In this document: in pieces, positions 1 through 6,868 of the stretch
How positions within the stretch are numbered: the stretch's first letter is position 1
Layout of the letters: the number at the start of each line of letters is the position of its first letter
Source: Candidatus Schekmanbacteria bacterium
GTDB lineage: Bacteria > Schekmanbacteria > GWA2-38-11 > J061
Direction of reading: 5' to 3'
DNA length: 8,141 bases
Assembly: GCA_003695725.1 (NCBI GenBank)
Contig: RFHX01000126.1
Span: 1 to 8,141, forward strand
Made by a program: the position numbers and the translations under genes
Notes under the pieces: model-generated
The model's database searches: none
What the model was told of the DNA's origin: nothing
Seen by the model: only the letters and a program-made list of their open reading frames with translations

Positions 1-23
1 AAGCAATAGAAATATGAAATCTT

Positions 24-509
24 TTATTTTATGTCTTCCCAAAATTTAACAATATGCTTTTTCTCATCAGCTGTTTTGAATAATATGATGATCCCATATT
101 TCCCTCTATCACTTATTCTTAAATCACAACCATAATGCTTCATCATATCATTCCACTTTACCCATAATTCTTGAGATGTTTTATCAGGTGCAATTGCTTT
201 TAATTTCACAACTGCATCTTTTATTTCCTTCTTACTCTTGGAATCGCTAATCTTGAGAGAAAGATGATGCGACGCTTTCATATCCATTTCCATCTTGCTT
301 ATATCCATCTTCATCTTTTGCATCATCTGATGATGCTCCATCATAGTCATCAAATTGTATTCAACTGTATATCCATCGACTTCGATTTTTTTCATTGCAG
401 GCATATTTATTTTCATATCCTTCTTCATATCCATCTTCATCGGCTTTTCAGCAAAAGACACCCCCGCAAACAGCGCAAATAATACCAAGGCTAAAAATAT
501 TCTTTTCAT
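24..509 (-). CDS. Small secreted Met/His-rich protein, putative periplasmic copper/silver-binding protein
   Basis: 161 residues, last visible gene of the efflux operon. Residues 1-20 are a clean Sec signal peptide (MKR, hydrophobic core, cleavage after VSFA). Residues 24-77 are packed with methionines, including M24, M26, M28, M54, M56, M57, M62, M63, M66, M68, M73, M75 and M77, with H59 and H60; H81 and H82 follow. This is the style of Cu(I)/Ag(I)-binding segments. Residues about 80-161 have alternating hydrophobic patterning and read like a small beta-sandwich, with M122, M123, H125, a single C128 and tryptophans W116, W119 and W157. I do not recognise a named family and see no CusF signature. 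The start is the ATG at 509, because AAAGGAG lies 8 bases upstream; an in-frame TTG two codons earlier is only 2 bases from that site. The gene starts 17 bases after the pump stop codon, implying cotranscription. The role (periplasmic metal capture for the pump) is inferred from composition and position. Confidence 0.85.
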   Translation of the reverse strand: MKRIFLALVLFALFAGVSFAEKPMKMDMKKDMKINMPAMKKIEVDGYTVEYNLMTMMEHHQMMQKMKMDISKMEMDMKASHHLSLKISDSKSKKEIKDAVVKLKAIAPDKTSQELWVKWNDMMKHYGCDLRISDRGKYGIIILFKTADEKKHIVKFWEDIK

Positions 510-517
510 AATCAATT

Positions 518-525
518 CTCCTTTT
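518..525 (-). promoter_or_regulatory. Ribosome binding site that fixes the start of the Met/His-rich gene
   Basis: On the minus strand AAAAGGAG lies 8 bases before the ATG at 509. It begins just after the stop codon of the pump gene (527-529), so translation is probably coupled. The spacing rules out the TTG at 515 as main start. Confidence 0.7.
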
Positions 526-526
526 T

Positions 527-3500
527 TTAATCTTGAACAAAATCTATTTTCTTTTCTGCTCTTTTAATTTTCCATCCTTTCACTATTTCATATATTACAG
601 GAATTACTATGAGGGTAAGAATAGTAGATGAAATCATACCGCCTACCATTGGTGCCGCAATGCGCTTCATAACCTGCGAACCTGCTCCATGACCCCATAA
701 AATAGGCAGAAGTCCTGCCATAATGGCAGTTACTGTCATCATTTTGGGGCGTACTCTATCTACAGCGCCTATTATGATTGCATCGTAAAGGTCTTTCATT
801 CCCATTTTTCCCTTCTCTTCCAGAATTTCTTTATAGGCATGGTCAAGGTAGATAATCATCACGACTCCGGTTTCTGCTGCAACTCCTGCAAGTGCAATGA
901 AGCCTACACCTACGGCAACAGACATATTGTAGTTAAGAAAATACATCAGCCATATGCCTCCTGTTATTGCGAAAGGAAGTGAAAGCATAACGATGATAGC
1001 TTCAGTAACATTACCGAAATTTAGATAAAGAAGGAGAAAAATTATCGCAAGGGTTACAGGAATGACGATTTTCAACCTTTCTTTTGCCCTCTGCATATAT
1101 TCATATTGTCCGCTCCATACGATATGGTAACCTGCAGGAAATTTTATATTTTCTGCAACCGCCTTCTGCGCTCTTTGGACATATGTCCCCACATCTATAT
1201 CTTTAATATCGATATAAATCCAAGCATTAAGACGGGCATTTTCACTCTTGATGCTTGGAGGACCCTTCTTGATGCTGATATCTGCAACTTGTGTTATTGG
1301 AATTTGCTCTCCGCGCGGCGTAGGAATAAGAACTCTTTTCAATGATTCAATATCGCTTCGCAATTCTCGTCCATACCGTAGATTGACAGGATATCTTTCT
1401 AATCCTTCAACAGTTGTTGTAACATTCATTCCGCCAATAGCTGACAATATTATATCCTGCACATCACCGACAGTGAGTCCATATCTTGCCGCTTCTCTCC
1501 TTTTTATTTCAAAGTCAAAATAATTTCCTCCTACAACCCTTTCCGAATATACACTCAAAGTCCCTGGTACATTTCTTATTACAGCTTCGATTTCTTCTCC
1601 TATCTTTTGCAATGTATTAAGGTCATTGCCTACAACTTTGATTCCAACAGGTGTTTTTATTCCTGTACTCAACATATCAACCCTTGTCTTGATTGGCATT
1701 GTCCACGCATTGGTCACCCCCGGAAATTTTATAGCTTTGTCCATCTCATCGATCAGTTTTTCAGGAGTCATTCCGGGACGCCACTCCGATTCCGGTTTTA
1801 GCATTATAGTCGTTTCAATCATACTAAGAGGCGCAGGGTCAGTAGCGGTTTCTGCTCTTCCGATTTTTCCGAATACATGATGCACCTCAGGAAAGCTTTT
1901 GATTATCTTGTCTGTCTGCTGAAGTATCTCACGCGCTTTTGTTATCGAAATTCCCGGCAGTGTCGTCGGCATATAGAGGAGGTCGCCTTCATATAAAGGA
2001 GGCATAAATTCAGACCCAATTTTTTTTAGCGGGAAGAATGTTACAATGAGAATTAAAATTGCCAGAAATATAGTAGTCTTCTTGAAGCGAAGAACAACTT
2101 TAATAACAGGTTTATAAATCCAAATCAGGAATCGGTTAAGAGGATTTTTAGCTTCCGGCATTATTTTCCCTCTTATGAGAAATCCCATCAGTACAGGCAC
2201 AATCGTTATAGCCAATAAAGCAGCAGCCGCCATAGAGTAAGTTTTTGTAAAAGCGAGGGGCTTGAATAGTCTCCCCTCTTGTGCCTGAAGGGTGAAAACA
2301 GGAAGAAATGAAAGTGTTATGATAAGGAGTGAATAAAAGAGTGCAGGCCCCACTTCCTTAGATGAATCAGATATAATTTGCCAATGGTCTTTTTTGCCTT
2401 TGTCTCGTTCAATATGCTTATGGGCATTTTCAATCATAACTATGGCTGCATCTACCATTGCACCAATTGCTATTGCGATACCTCCAAGAGACATAATATT
2501 TGCATTTATTCCTTGATAATACATTACTATGAATGCAATCAATATTCCCACGGGAAGAGTGAAAATAGCTACGAAAGCACTTCTTAGGTGAAGTAGAAAG
2601 ACTATACATACAAGAGCAACTATCAAACTTTCCTCTATGAGTTTTTCCTTTAAGAAATCAATTGCGCGTCTAATAAGGGCAGACCTATCATAAGCAACTT
2701 TAATTTCAACGCCAGGGGGCAACCCTACTTTTATCTCATCGATTTTCTTTTTAACCCTGTCAATGACGGCAAGAGCATTTTCTCCATATCTCATTACGAC
2801 TATTCCACCTACAACCTCCCCTATTCCGTTTTTCTCAGCAATGCCGCGCCTCAATTCCGGACCCAAATTCACTTCAGCTATATCCTTTATAAGTATAGGA
2901 GTCCCCCATTTATCTACGCCAACAGCGATATTTTCAATGTCTTCGACAGATTTGATATAACCAAGTCCCCTGACCATAAATTCTGTTTCTGCCATTTCGA
3001 TAACTCTTCCGCCTACATCATTGTTGCTTCTTTGAATAGCTTTTTTAACTTTGCTGAGAGGAATGTTGTAGGCAAGTAGTTTGTTGGGATCTACAGTAAC
3101 CTGATACTGCTTTACAAATCCACCGATGCTTGCAACTTCTGAAACTCCCGGCACACTTGCAAGTTCATATCTTATATACCAATCCTGTATGCTCCTAAGT
3201 TCGCTCAAGTCATAGCCTTCACCTTCTACAGTATATTCAAAAGCCCAACCAACTCCTGTTGCATCGGGGCCTAGAGTAGGAGTTACACCTTCTGGGAGTT
3301 TTGATGAAACGAAACTGAGATATTCGAGAACTCTGCTTCTTGCCCAATACATATCAGTGCCGTCTTCAAAAATGATGTAAACAAAGGAATAGCCGAAGAA
3401 TGAATACCCTCTGACAACTTTTGCAAATGGCACAGACAACATAGTCGTTGTCAAAGGATATGTAACTTGGTCTTCAACAACTTGCGGGGCTTGTCCGGGA

Positions 3501-3658
3501 TATTCAGTATAGATTATTACCTGCACATCACTCAAATCAGGTATGGCATCGAGTGGAGTATTGAGCATTGCATAAATGCCCCAACCGATAAAAAATAGAG
3601 TTGCAAGAATGATCAAGAGTTTATTTCTAATCGATGCTTCTATTATCTTTTCTAACAT
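527..3658 (-). CDS. cusA: CusA-like Cu(I)/Ag(I) efflux RND pump, inner-membrane subunit
   Basis: 1043 residues, full length for heavy-metal RND pumps. It uses the proton gradient to move metal ions into the tripartite channel. TM1 is at about 13-31, followed by the family signature PLDAIPDLSDVQV (35-47). The TM4 segment GAMVDAAIVMIENAHK (399-414) contains D403. TM10 contains E929 in GVAAETGVVM, and K972 lies in RVRPKMMTV; these three match the proton-relay positions recalled for E. coli CusA. The three periplasmic substrate methionines are present: M563 (LLYMPTTLPG), M613 (PLSMIETTIML) and M662 (VDMLSTGIK). They line up with M573, M623 and M672 of CusA (numbers from memory) and point to Cu(I)/Ag(I) rather than Zn/Co/Ni. 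Channel methionines M389, M401, M408, M476, M491 and M997 also match, whereas the M271 equivalent is leucine (GPELRRGIAE). The start ATG has GAGAGG 6 bases upstream. The gene begins 27 bases after the adaptor stop. No frameshift or truncation is seen. Confidence 0.95.
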   Translation of the reverse strand: MLEKIIEASIRNKLLIILATLFFIGWGIYAMLNTPLDAIPDLSDVQVIIYTEYPGQAPQVVEDQVTYPLTTTMLSVPFAKVVRGYSFFGYSFVYIIFEDGTDMYWARSRVLEYLSFVSSKLPEGVTPTLGPDATGVGWAFEYTVEGEGYDLSELRSIQDWYIRYELASVPGVSEVASIGGFVKQYQVTVDPNKLLAYNIPLSKVKKAIQRSNNDVGGRVIEMAETEFMVRGLGYIKSVEDIENIAVGVDKWGTPILIKDIAEVNLGPELRRGIAEKNGIGEVVGGIVVMRYGENALAVIDRVKKKIDEIKVGLPPGVEIKVAYDRSALIRRAIDFLKEKLIEESLIVALVCIVFLLHLRSAFVAIFTLPVGILIAFIVMYYQGINANIMSLGGIAIAIGAMVDAAIVMIENAHKHIERDKGKKDHWQIISDSSKEVGPALFYSLLIITLSFLPVFTLQAQEGRLFKPLAFTKTYSMAAAALLAITIVPVLMGFLIRGKIMPEAKNPLNRFLIWIYKPVIKVVLRFKKTTIFLAILILIVTFFPLKKIGSEFMPPLYEGDLLYMPTTLPGISITKAREILQQTDKIIKSFPEVHHVFGKIGRAETATDPAPLSMIETTIMLKPESEWRPGMTPEKLIDEMDKAIKFPGVTNAWTMPIKTRVDMLSTGIKTPVGIKVVGNDLNTLQKIGEEIEAVIRNVPGTLSVYSERVVGGNYFDFEIKRREAARYGLTVGDVQDIILSAIGGMNVTTTVEGLERYPVNLRYGRELRSDIESLKRVLIPTPRGEQIPITQVADISIKKGPPSIKSENARLNAWIYIDIKDIDVGTYVQRAQKAVAENIKFPAGYHIVWSGQYEYMQRAKERLKIVIPVTLAIIFLLLYLNFGNVTEAIIVMLSLPFAITGGIWLMYFLNYNMSVAVGVGFIALAGVAAETGVVMIIYLDHAYKEILEEKGKMGMKDLYDAIIIGAVDRVRPKMMTVTAIMAGLLPILWGHGAGSQVMKRIAAPMVGGMISSTILTLIVIPVIYEIVKGWKIKRAEKKIDFVQD

Positions 3659-3685
3659 TTTTTGCCTCTCAAATTTATTAGCAGT

Positions 3686-5098
3686 TTATTCCATATTCAT
3701 TTCATTCATATCCATATCTTCATCATCCATTGTCATATCTGACATATCCATATCACTGTGCTCTATATCCATTCTATTGTCCTTCTTGGTTTCAAGCATC
3801 TTTTGAATTGCCTCCTGAAGATTGCTTTCTGAATCAATAAGAAAGTGAGATGATGTAACAATCTCTTCGCCTTCCTTCACTCCTTCCGCAATTTCGATGT
3901 ATCCATCAGCTGCTTCGACACCTAATGTGACTTCTCTCGGCTCGAATAATCCATTTCCCTTATTGAGTACTACTATATTTCTCTTTCCTGACCTGATAAC
4001 TGCGTATGAGGGCACTACTACCCCTTCCCTGCCAAGGTCAGATTCTATTACAACATCTGCGTACATACCGGGCTTCAATTCCCATTGCGGATTTGGAAAC
4101 TCAAGACGCACCTTTACTGTCCTCGTCTTCTCTTCCAGATAGGGATAGATATAGGTTACTCTTCCAGTAAATTTCTTTCCCGGAAGATAACTTAAAGTCA
4201 TAGTTGCCTTTTGTCCTTTTTTAATGAATGGAAGTTCGTACTCGTAAATGTCTGCATAAACCCACACAGTTGAAATATCTGCAAGGCGGTAGAGACTCAT
4301 CCCGTTTTTAACATACATCCCCTCCAGCGCCATTTTATCTATTACAATGCCCCGGGAAAGGGCGTTAATGACCATTCGCTTTTGAACTTGTCCGGTCTGC
4401 TCAAGTTCTTTTATCTGCGCATCGCTGATATCCCATAATTCGAGCCGTTTCCTAGTCGAAGCAAGCAACGATTCAGCACCTTTAGCTATTTCCGAAAAAG
4501 GGTTGTTTTGAAGGTTTTTTTTGTATTTTAAAGCAAGAAGATATTCTTCTTGGGTAGATACCAATTCAGGACTGTATATCTCGATTAAAGGTTGTCCCTT
4601 TTTTACTTCTTGGCCTGTAAAATCAACATAGAGTTTTTCAATCCAGCCTTCAATCTTTGTTGTGACATCAGTAATTTTTCTTTCATCATAGTCAACTCTG
4701 CCTATTGTGCGTATTTCCTTTCTGAGTCTAATTTTCTTTGCTCTTTCCGTTTTCACACCTATGTTTTGAACAGTCACAGGGTCGATTTTGATTCCAGCAG
4801 CTTCAGGCTCTTCTCCTTCATAAACAGGTATTAAATCCATCCCCATAGGTGATTTTCCGGGCTTATCGGAAATGTATGTTGGGTCCATAGGGGCGCGCCA
4901 ATATAGAATCTTTCTTTTGCCCTTCCCCTCGTCTTCTTTCGCCTCAGTTGTTTTGACTGTCCCCTCTTTCTTATCTGATGTTGCAGTCTGTATATTGCTC
5001 TTGAAGAGCTTGTCTTTGTAGATAATTCCGACTGCAATCAAAGAAATGATGATTAGTGCAGTTATTATAATTCCAAAAATATTTCCTCTTTTTGACAT
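3686..5098 (-). CDS. cusB: CusB-like periplasmic adaptor (membrane fusion protein) with Met/Asp-rich C-terminal tail
   Basis: 470 residues. It bridges the RND pump and outer-membrane channel and is expected to pass metal to the pump. Residues about 8-27 form an uncleaved-looking membrane anchor or signal. A charged linker (28-65) leads to a heavy-metal-binding module at 66-94 (YWRAPMDP, then DKPGKSPMGMDLIPVY). Its M71, M85 and M87 correspond to the metal-binding methionines recalled for E. coli CusB (M49, M64, M66). Next come the first lipoyl half (about 148-179), an alpha-hairpin (about 180-235), the second lipoyl half (about 246-280), the beta-barrel (about 293-349, with LKPGMYADV) and a membrane-proximal domain ending near SHFLIDSESNLQEA. 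Residues 443-470 are an acidic tail with nine methionines (DMDM and MNEM patterns). E. coli CusB instead ends in a short tail with two histidines, from memory. The ATG has AGAGAGG 7 bases upstream and begins 29 bases after the channel gene. Confidence 0.95.
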   Translation of the reverse strand: MSKRGNIFGIIITALIIISLIAVGIIYKDKLFKSNIQTATSDKKEGTVKTTEAKEDEGKGKRKILYWRAPMDPTYISDKPGKSPMGMDLIPVYEGEEPEAAGIKIDPVTVQNIGVKTERAKKIRLRKEIRTIGRVDYDERKITDVTTKIEGWIEKLYVDFTGQEVKKGQPLIEIYSPELVSTQEEYLLALKYKKNLQNNPFSEIAKGAESLLASTRKRLELWDISDAQIKELEQTGQVQKRMVINALSRGIVIDKMALEGMYVKNGMSLYRLADISTVWVYADIYEYELPFIKKGQKATMTLSYLPGKKFTGRVTYIYPYLEEKTRTVKVRLEFPNPQWELKPGMYADVVIESDLGREGVVVPSYAVIRSGKRNIVVLNKGNGLFEPREVTLGVEAADGYIEIAEGVKEGEEIVTSSHFLIDSESNLQEAIQKMLETKKDNRMDIEHSDMDMSDMTMDDEDMDMNEMNME

Positions 5099-5105
5099 TT
5101 TTAAA

Positions 5106-5112
5106 CCTCTCT
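5106..5112 (-). promoter_or_regulatory. Ribosome binding site of the adaptor gene
   Basis: AGAGAGG on the minus strand, 7 bases before the ATG at 5098. The site plus its A/T spacer is nearly the same as that of the upstream channel gene (AGAGAGGTTTTAAAATT), which supports both start choices. Confidence 0.65.
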
Positions 5113-5127
5113 CTTTATTTTTTGCTG

Positions 5128-6426
5128 TTAAAACAATCTTTCACCCACTACTCTTTCGATCTTTGCAAGGGTTTTCTCATAGTCGCTTAGCACCTTGTAG
5201 TATTCATTCTCATACTTGAAAAGAGTGATCCAATTTTGAAGCATTGTTAGAAAATCTACCTTGTCAACTTGATATCCAGATATGGAGGAATCAAGTGATT
5301 GTTTAGCTTGTGGTAGAATTCCATCTTCATACAATTTTATAAGTTTTTCCCCCTTTTGCTCATCTGCCACTAAACTTTTTAACTGGTAATAGATTTCGTT
5401 TTTCAGAGACTCGAATCTTTCCTCAGCAAAGCTTTTCTGAGCTATTGTCTGCGCAACCTTTTTATCCTGCTTTGTCCTAAAATAGAGAGGAATGTTTATA
5501 GTAACAAATCCGGATACGAAATCAGGGCGGTCGATGGCTATCCCTTTTTTATTTCTTCCTCCTTCCCTTTGTCCATATGAAAGTCCTATGTTGAAGTCAG
5601 GATAATATTCCTTCTTTGCCAATTTGTATGAGGCTTCAGCGCTCTCTATTAGCGCCTTCAATGAGGCCAATTGCGGCCTTTTTTCAACTGCTCTTGACAT
5701 CAATTCTTCAAGGGTATGGTTGAATTCTGTTTTTTTCACATCGATGGTTTTTCCCAGAGGAGCGCGCGGGTCTCTATATAAAAGAGTGTTTAAGCGGCTT
5801 TCTGCAGCTTTTCTCTTTTGCTTGAGCGTAATGAGATCCTCGATGATTTTTGAAAGCTCAACTTGTGCCAGCAAAACATCCTGTTGTAAGCCATTTCCTA
5901 CTGAATATTTGACTTGGGCAATTTCTACTAACTGTTCTAATAATTTTTTATTCTTTTCAGTGATTTCAATAGAGCGGTCTATAAAGAAGATTTCATAATA
6001 CGCTTCCTTTACAGCACTCATTATCTGAATTTTTTTGTCTTCATATTCAAGACCTGTTGCTTCTGCTTGATGCTCAGCTATTTCAGAGCGTAGTTTTAGT
6101 TTCCCCGGATATGGAAATTTTTGTGAAAGGGATATTGTTTTTTGTGTCATATCCCAGTCACCGAAGCGAAATGTGTCAACAGGGAGGGCAGAAATTCCAA
6201 GAGTTAATTTTGGGTCATCGAGACTTCCTGCTTGCGGGGGAATTTCCTTGAATGCATTCCAACGCTTTTCGAATGCCTTTATTTCGGGATTCTTTTCAAG
6301 CGCCTCTTCAATGAGGGCGTCAATTTGCAAAATTTCTGAACCTTTTGCTTCTTCAGCAGGTACAGTTAGCGGAATAATAAGGCAAAGGAATGAAAAAAGT
6401 AATATGAAAAAAATTATCCTTTTCAT
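5128..6426 (-). CDS. cusC: CusC/TolC-like outer-membrane efflux channel
   Basis: 432 residues from the chosen start. It is the outer-membrane exit duct of the tripartite pump. Residues 1-24 are a Sec signal peptide (MKRIIFFILL, cleavage after TVPA). The cysteine at 15 sits inside the hydrophobic core without a lipobox, so this is probably not a lipoprotein, unlike E. coli CusC. The mature part shows the two-repeat outer-membrane efflux protein pattern: an N-terminal helix (LIEEALEKNPEIKAFEKRW), the SQKFPYPGKLKL segment typical of metal-RND channels (about 101-112), long amphipathic coiled-coil helices, then a second repeat starting near LEELMSRAVEKRPQL with a strand at VSGFVTINIPLYF. An in-frame ATG at 6471 would add 15 lysine-rich residues, but it has only a weak ribosome site, whereas the ATG at 6426 has AGAGAGG 10 bases upstream and places the signal peptide at the N-terminus. 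It is the first gene of the operon. The symbol is by family and context; specificity of such channels cannot be read from sequence. Confidence 0.9.
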   Translation of the reverse strand: MKRIIFFILLFSFLCLIIPLTVPAEEAKGSEILQIDALIEEALEKNPEIKAFEKRWNAFKEIPPQAGSLDDPKLTLGISALPVDTFRFGDWDMTQKTISLSQKFPYPGKLKLRSEIAEHQAEATGLEYEDKKIQIMSAVKEAYYEIFFIDRSIEITEKNKKLLEQLVEIAQVKYSVGNGLQQDVLLAQVELSKIIEDLITLKQKRKAAESRLNTLLYRDPRAPLGKTIDVKKTEFNHTLEELMSRAVEKRPQLASLKALIESAEASYKLAKKEYYPDFNIGLSYGQREGGRNKKGIAIDRPDFVSGFVTINIPLYFRTKQDKKVAQTIAQKSFAEERFESLKNEIYYQLKSLVADEQKGEKLIKLYEDGILPQAKQSLDSSISGYQVDKVDFLTMLQNWITLFKYENEYYKVLSDYEKTLAKIERVVGERLF

Positions 6427-6436
6427 AATTTTAAAA

Positions 6437-6443
6437 CCTCTCT
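6437..6443 (-). promoter_or_regulatory. Ribosome binding site that decides the start of the channel gene
   Basis: AGAGAGG on the minus strand, 10 bases before the ATG at 6426. It lies inside the reading frame of the longer alternative start at 6471, and favours the shorter protein with a normal signal peptide. Confidence 0.6.
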
Positions 6444-6544
6444 TCTTTTTTAATTTTTCAATATAAGACATTTTGATTCTTCTTTGGTTCCACTTTTTTT
6501 GTGATTATCATTGCAAAAAATATGCCAATCCTTCTTGTATTACC

Positions 6545-6565
6545 TACATCAACTAACCTGTTGTA
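6545..6565. promoter_or_regulatory. Imperfect inverted repeat, possible operator
   Basis: TACATCA, 7 bases (ACTAACC), then TGTTGTA: arms match at 6 of 7 positions. It lies about 120 bases before the channel gene, in the leader if the promoter at 6646-6654 is used. Such a dyad could bind a dimeric regulator, but a 7-base arm in AT-rich DNA can arise by chance. Confidence 0.25.
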
Positions 6566-6645
6566 TTTATTAGATTATTTTATTTGGTAAAAAAGAAATG
6601 CCCCTTTTGTGAAATTTTTAGTGTAGGAAATGAGACAGTATATGC

Positions 6646-6654
6646 ATTATATCA
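6646..6654 (-). promoter_or_regulatory. Candidate extended -10 promoter of the efflux operon
   Basis: The minus strand reads TGATATAAT, a perfect TATAAT hexamer preceded by the TGn extension. No good -35 is present at 16-18 bases (CATTCT at 17), which fits an extended -10 or an activator-dependent promoter. Transcription would start near 6639, giving a leader of roughly 210 bases before the channel gene. Confidence 0.4.
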
Positions 6655-6667
6655 ATTAAAATTAGAA

Positions 6668-6691
6668 AAGAATGCTCTGTGAACAATTCTT
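6668..6691. promoter_or_regulatory. Small dyad near -40 of the candidate efflux promoter
   Basis: AAGAAT, 12 bases, ATTCTT. The centre is about 40 bases upstream of the predicted efflux transcription start, where a class II activator would bind beside a promoter lacking a -35. Six-base arms are weak evidence on their own. Confidence 0.2.
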
Positions 6692-6791
6692 GGGAAATCT
6701 TTTCTTTTTACTTTCTCCTTCTAAATAAAACGATTTTTCCAAAGATGACATTTAAACTTTCTTACAATAGTTTTTTACGGTATTATTCTCC

Positions 6792-6819
6792 TTGACGCGG
6801 CAGAGATTATCAATAATAT
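6792..6819 (+). promoter_or_regulatory. Candidate sigma70-type promoter of argC
   Basis: TTGACG (6792-6797), a 16-base spacer, then TAATAT (6814-6819). Start of transcription would be near 6826, leaving a leader of about 40 bases before the argC ATG. A small dyad ATTAT-CA-ATAAT (6806-6817) overlaps the spacer and -10 and could be an operator. I could not fit a full ARG box to it. Confidence 0.5.
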
Positions 6820-6868
6820 TCCAAAGATAAAAATGAAAAATCATTTTAGTTAAAAAGGAAAAAAAGAA

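Larger units (their letters stand above)
6427..6868. other. Divergent intergenic region between the efflux operon and argC
   Basis: A 442-base AT-rich stretch with no convincing gene. It must hold the promoters of both divergent units. What I can see: an extended -10 for the efflux operon (6646-6654, minus), a sigma70-like promoter for argC (6792-6819, plus), a 21-base imperfect dyad at 6545-6565 and a small dyad at 6668-6691. I see no clear CueR, CsoR, CopY or CusR consensus palindrome. Short open frames on both strands lack ribosome sites. Confidence 0.7.

Noticed and set aside
1-23. Terminator after the Met/His-rich gene
   Set aside because: No hairpin or T-run visible before the window edge; the operon end cannot be judged.
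264-482. Plus-strand open frame that looks like a histidine-rich metal-binding protein
   Set aside because: It is the antisense of the Met-rich gene: ATG read backwards is CAT, so every methionine can appear as histidine. No ribosome site, and the minus-strand gene has signal peptide and operon context.
510-515. TTG start two codons upstream of the ATG of the Met/His-rich gene
   Set aside because: Only 2 bases from the GGAG site, whereas the ATG at 509 has an 8-base spacing and gives a normal signal peptide.
5624-5998. 124-codon plus-strand open frame inside the channel gene
   Set aside because: Antisense to a clearly real gene with conserved motifs; no ribosome site or recognisable domain.
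6427-6471. Fifteen-residue N-terminal extension of the outer-membrane channel
   Set aside because: It would bury the signal peptide behind a lysine-rich stretch and has a weak ribosome site; the AGAGAGG at 6437-6443 favours the ATG at 6426.
6459-6512. 17-codon open frame (MIITKKVEPKK...) in the efflux leader, overlapping the alternative channel start
   Set aside because: No properly spaced ribosome site; too short and lysine-biased, as expected from AT-rich DNA.
6803-6824. Possible ARG box (arginine repressor site) at the argC promoter
   Set aside because: Only one half-site resembles the consensus; the other half does not fit.
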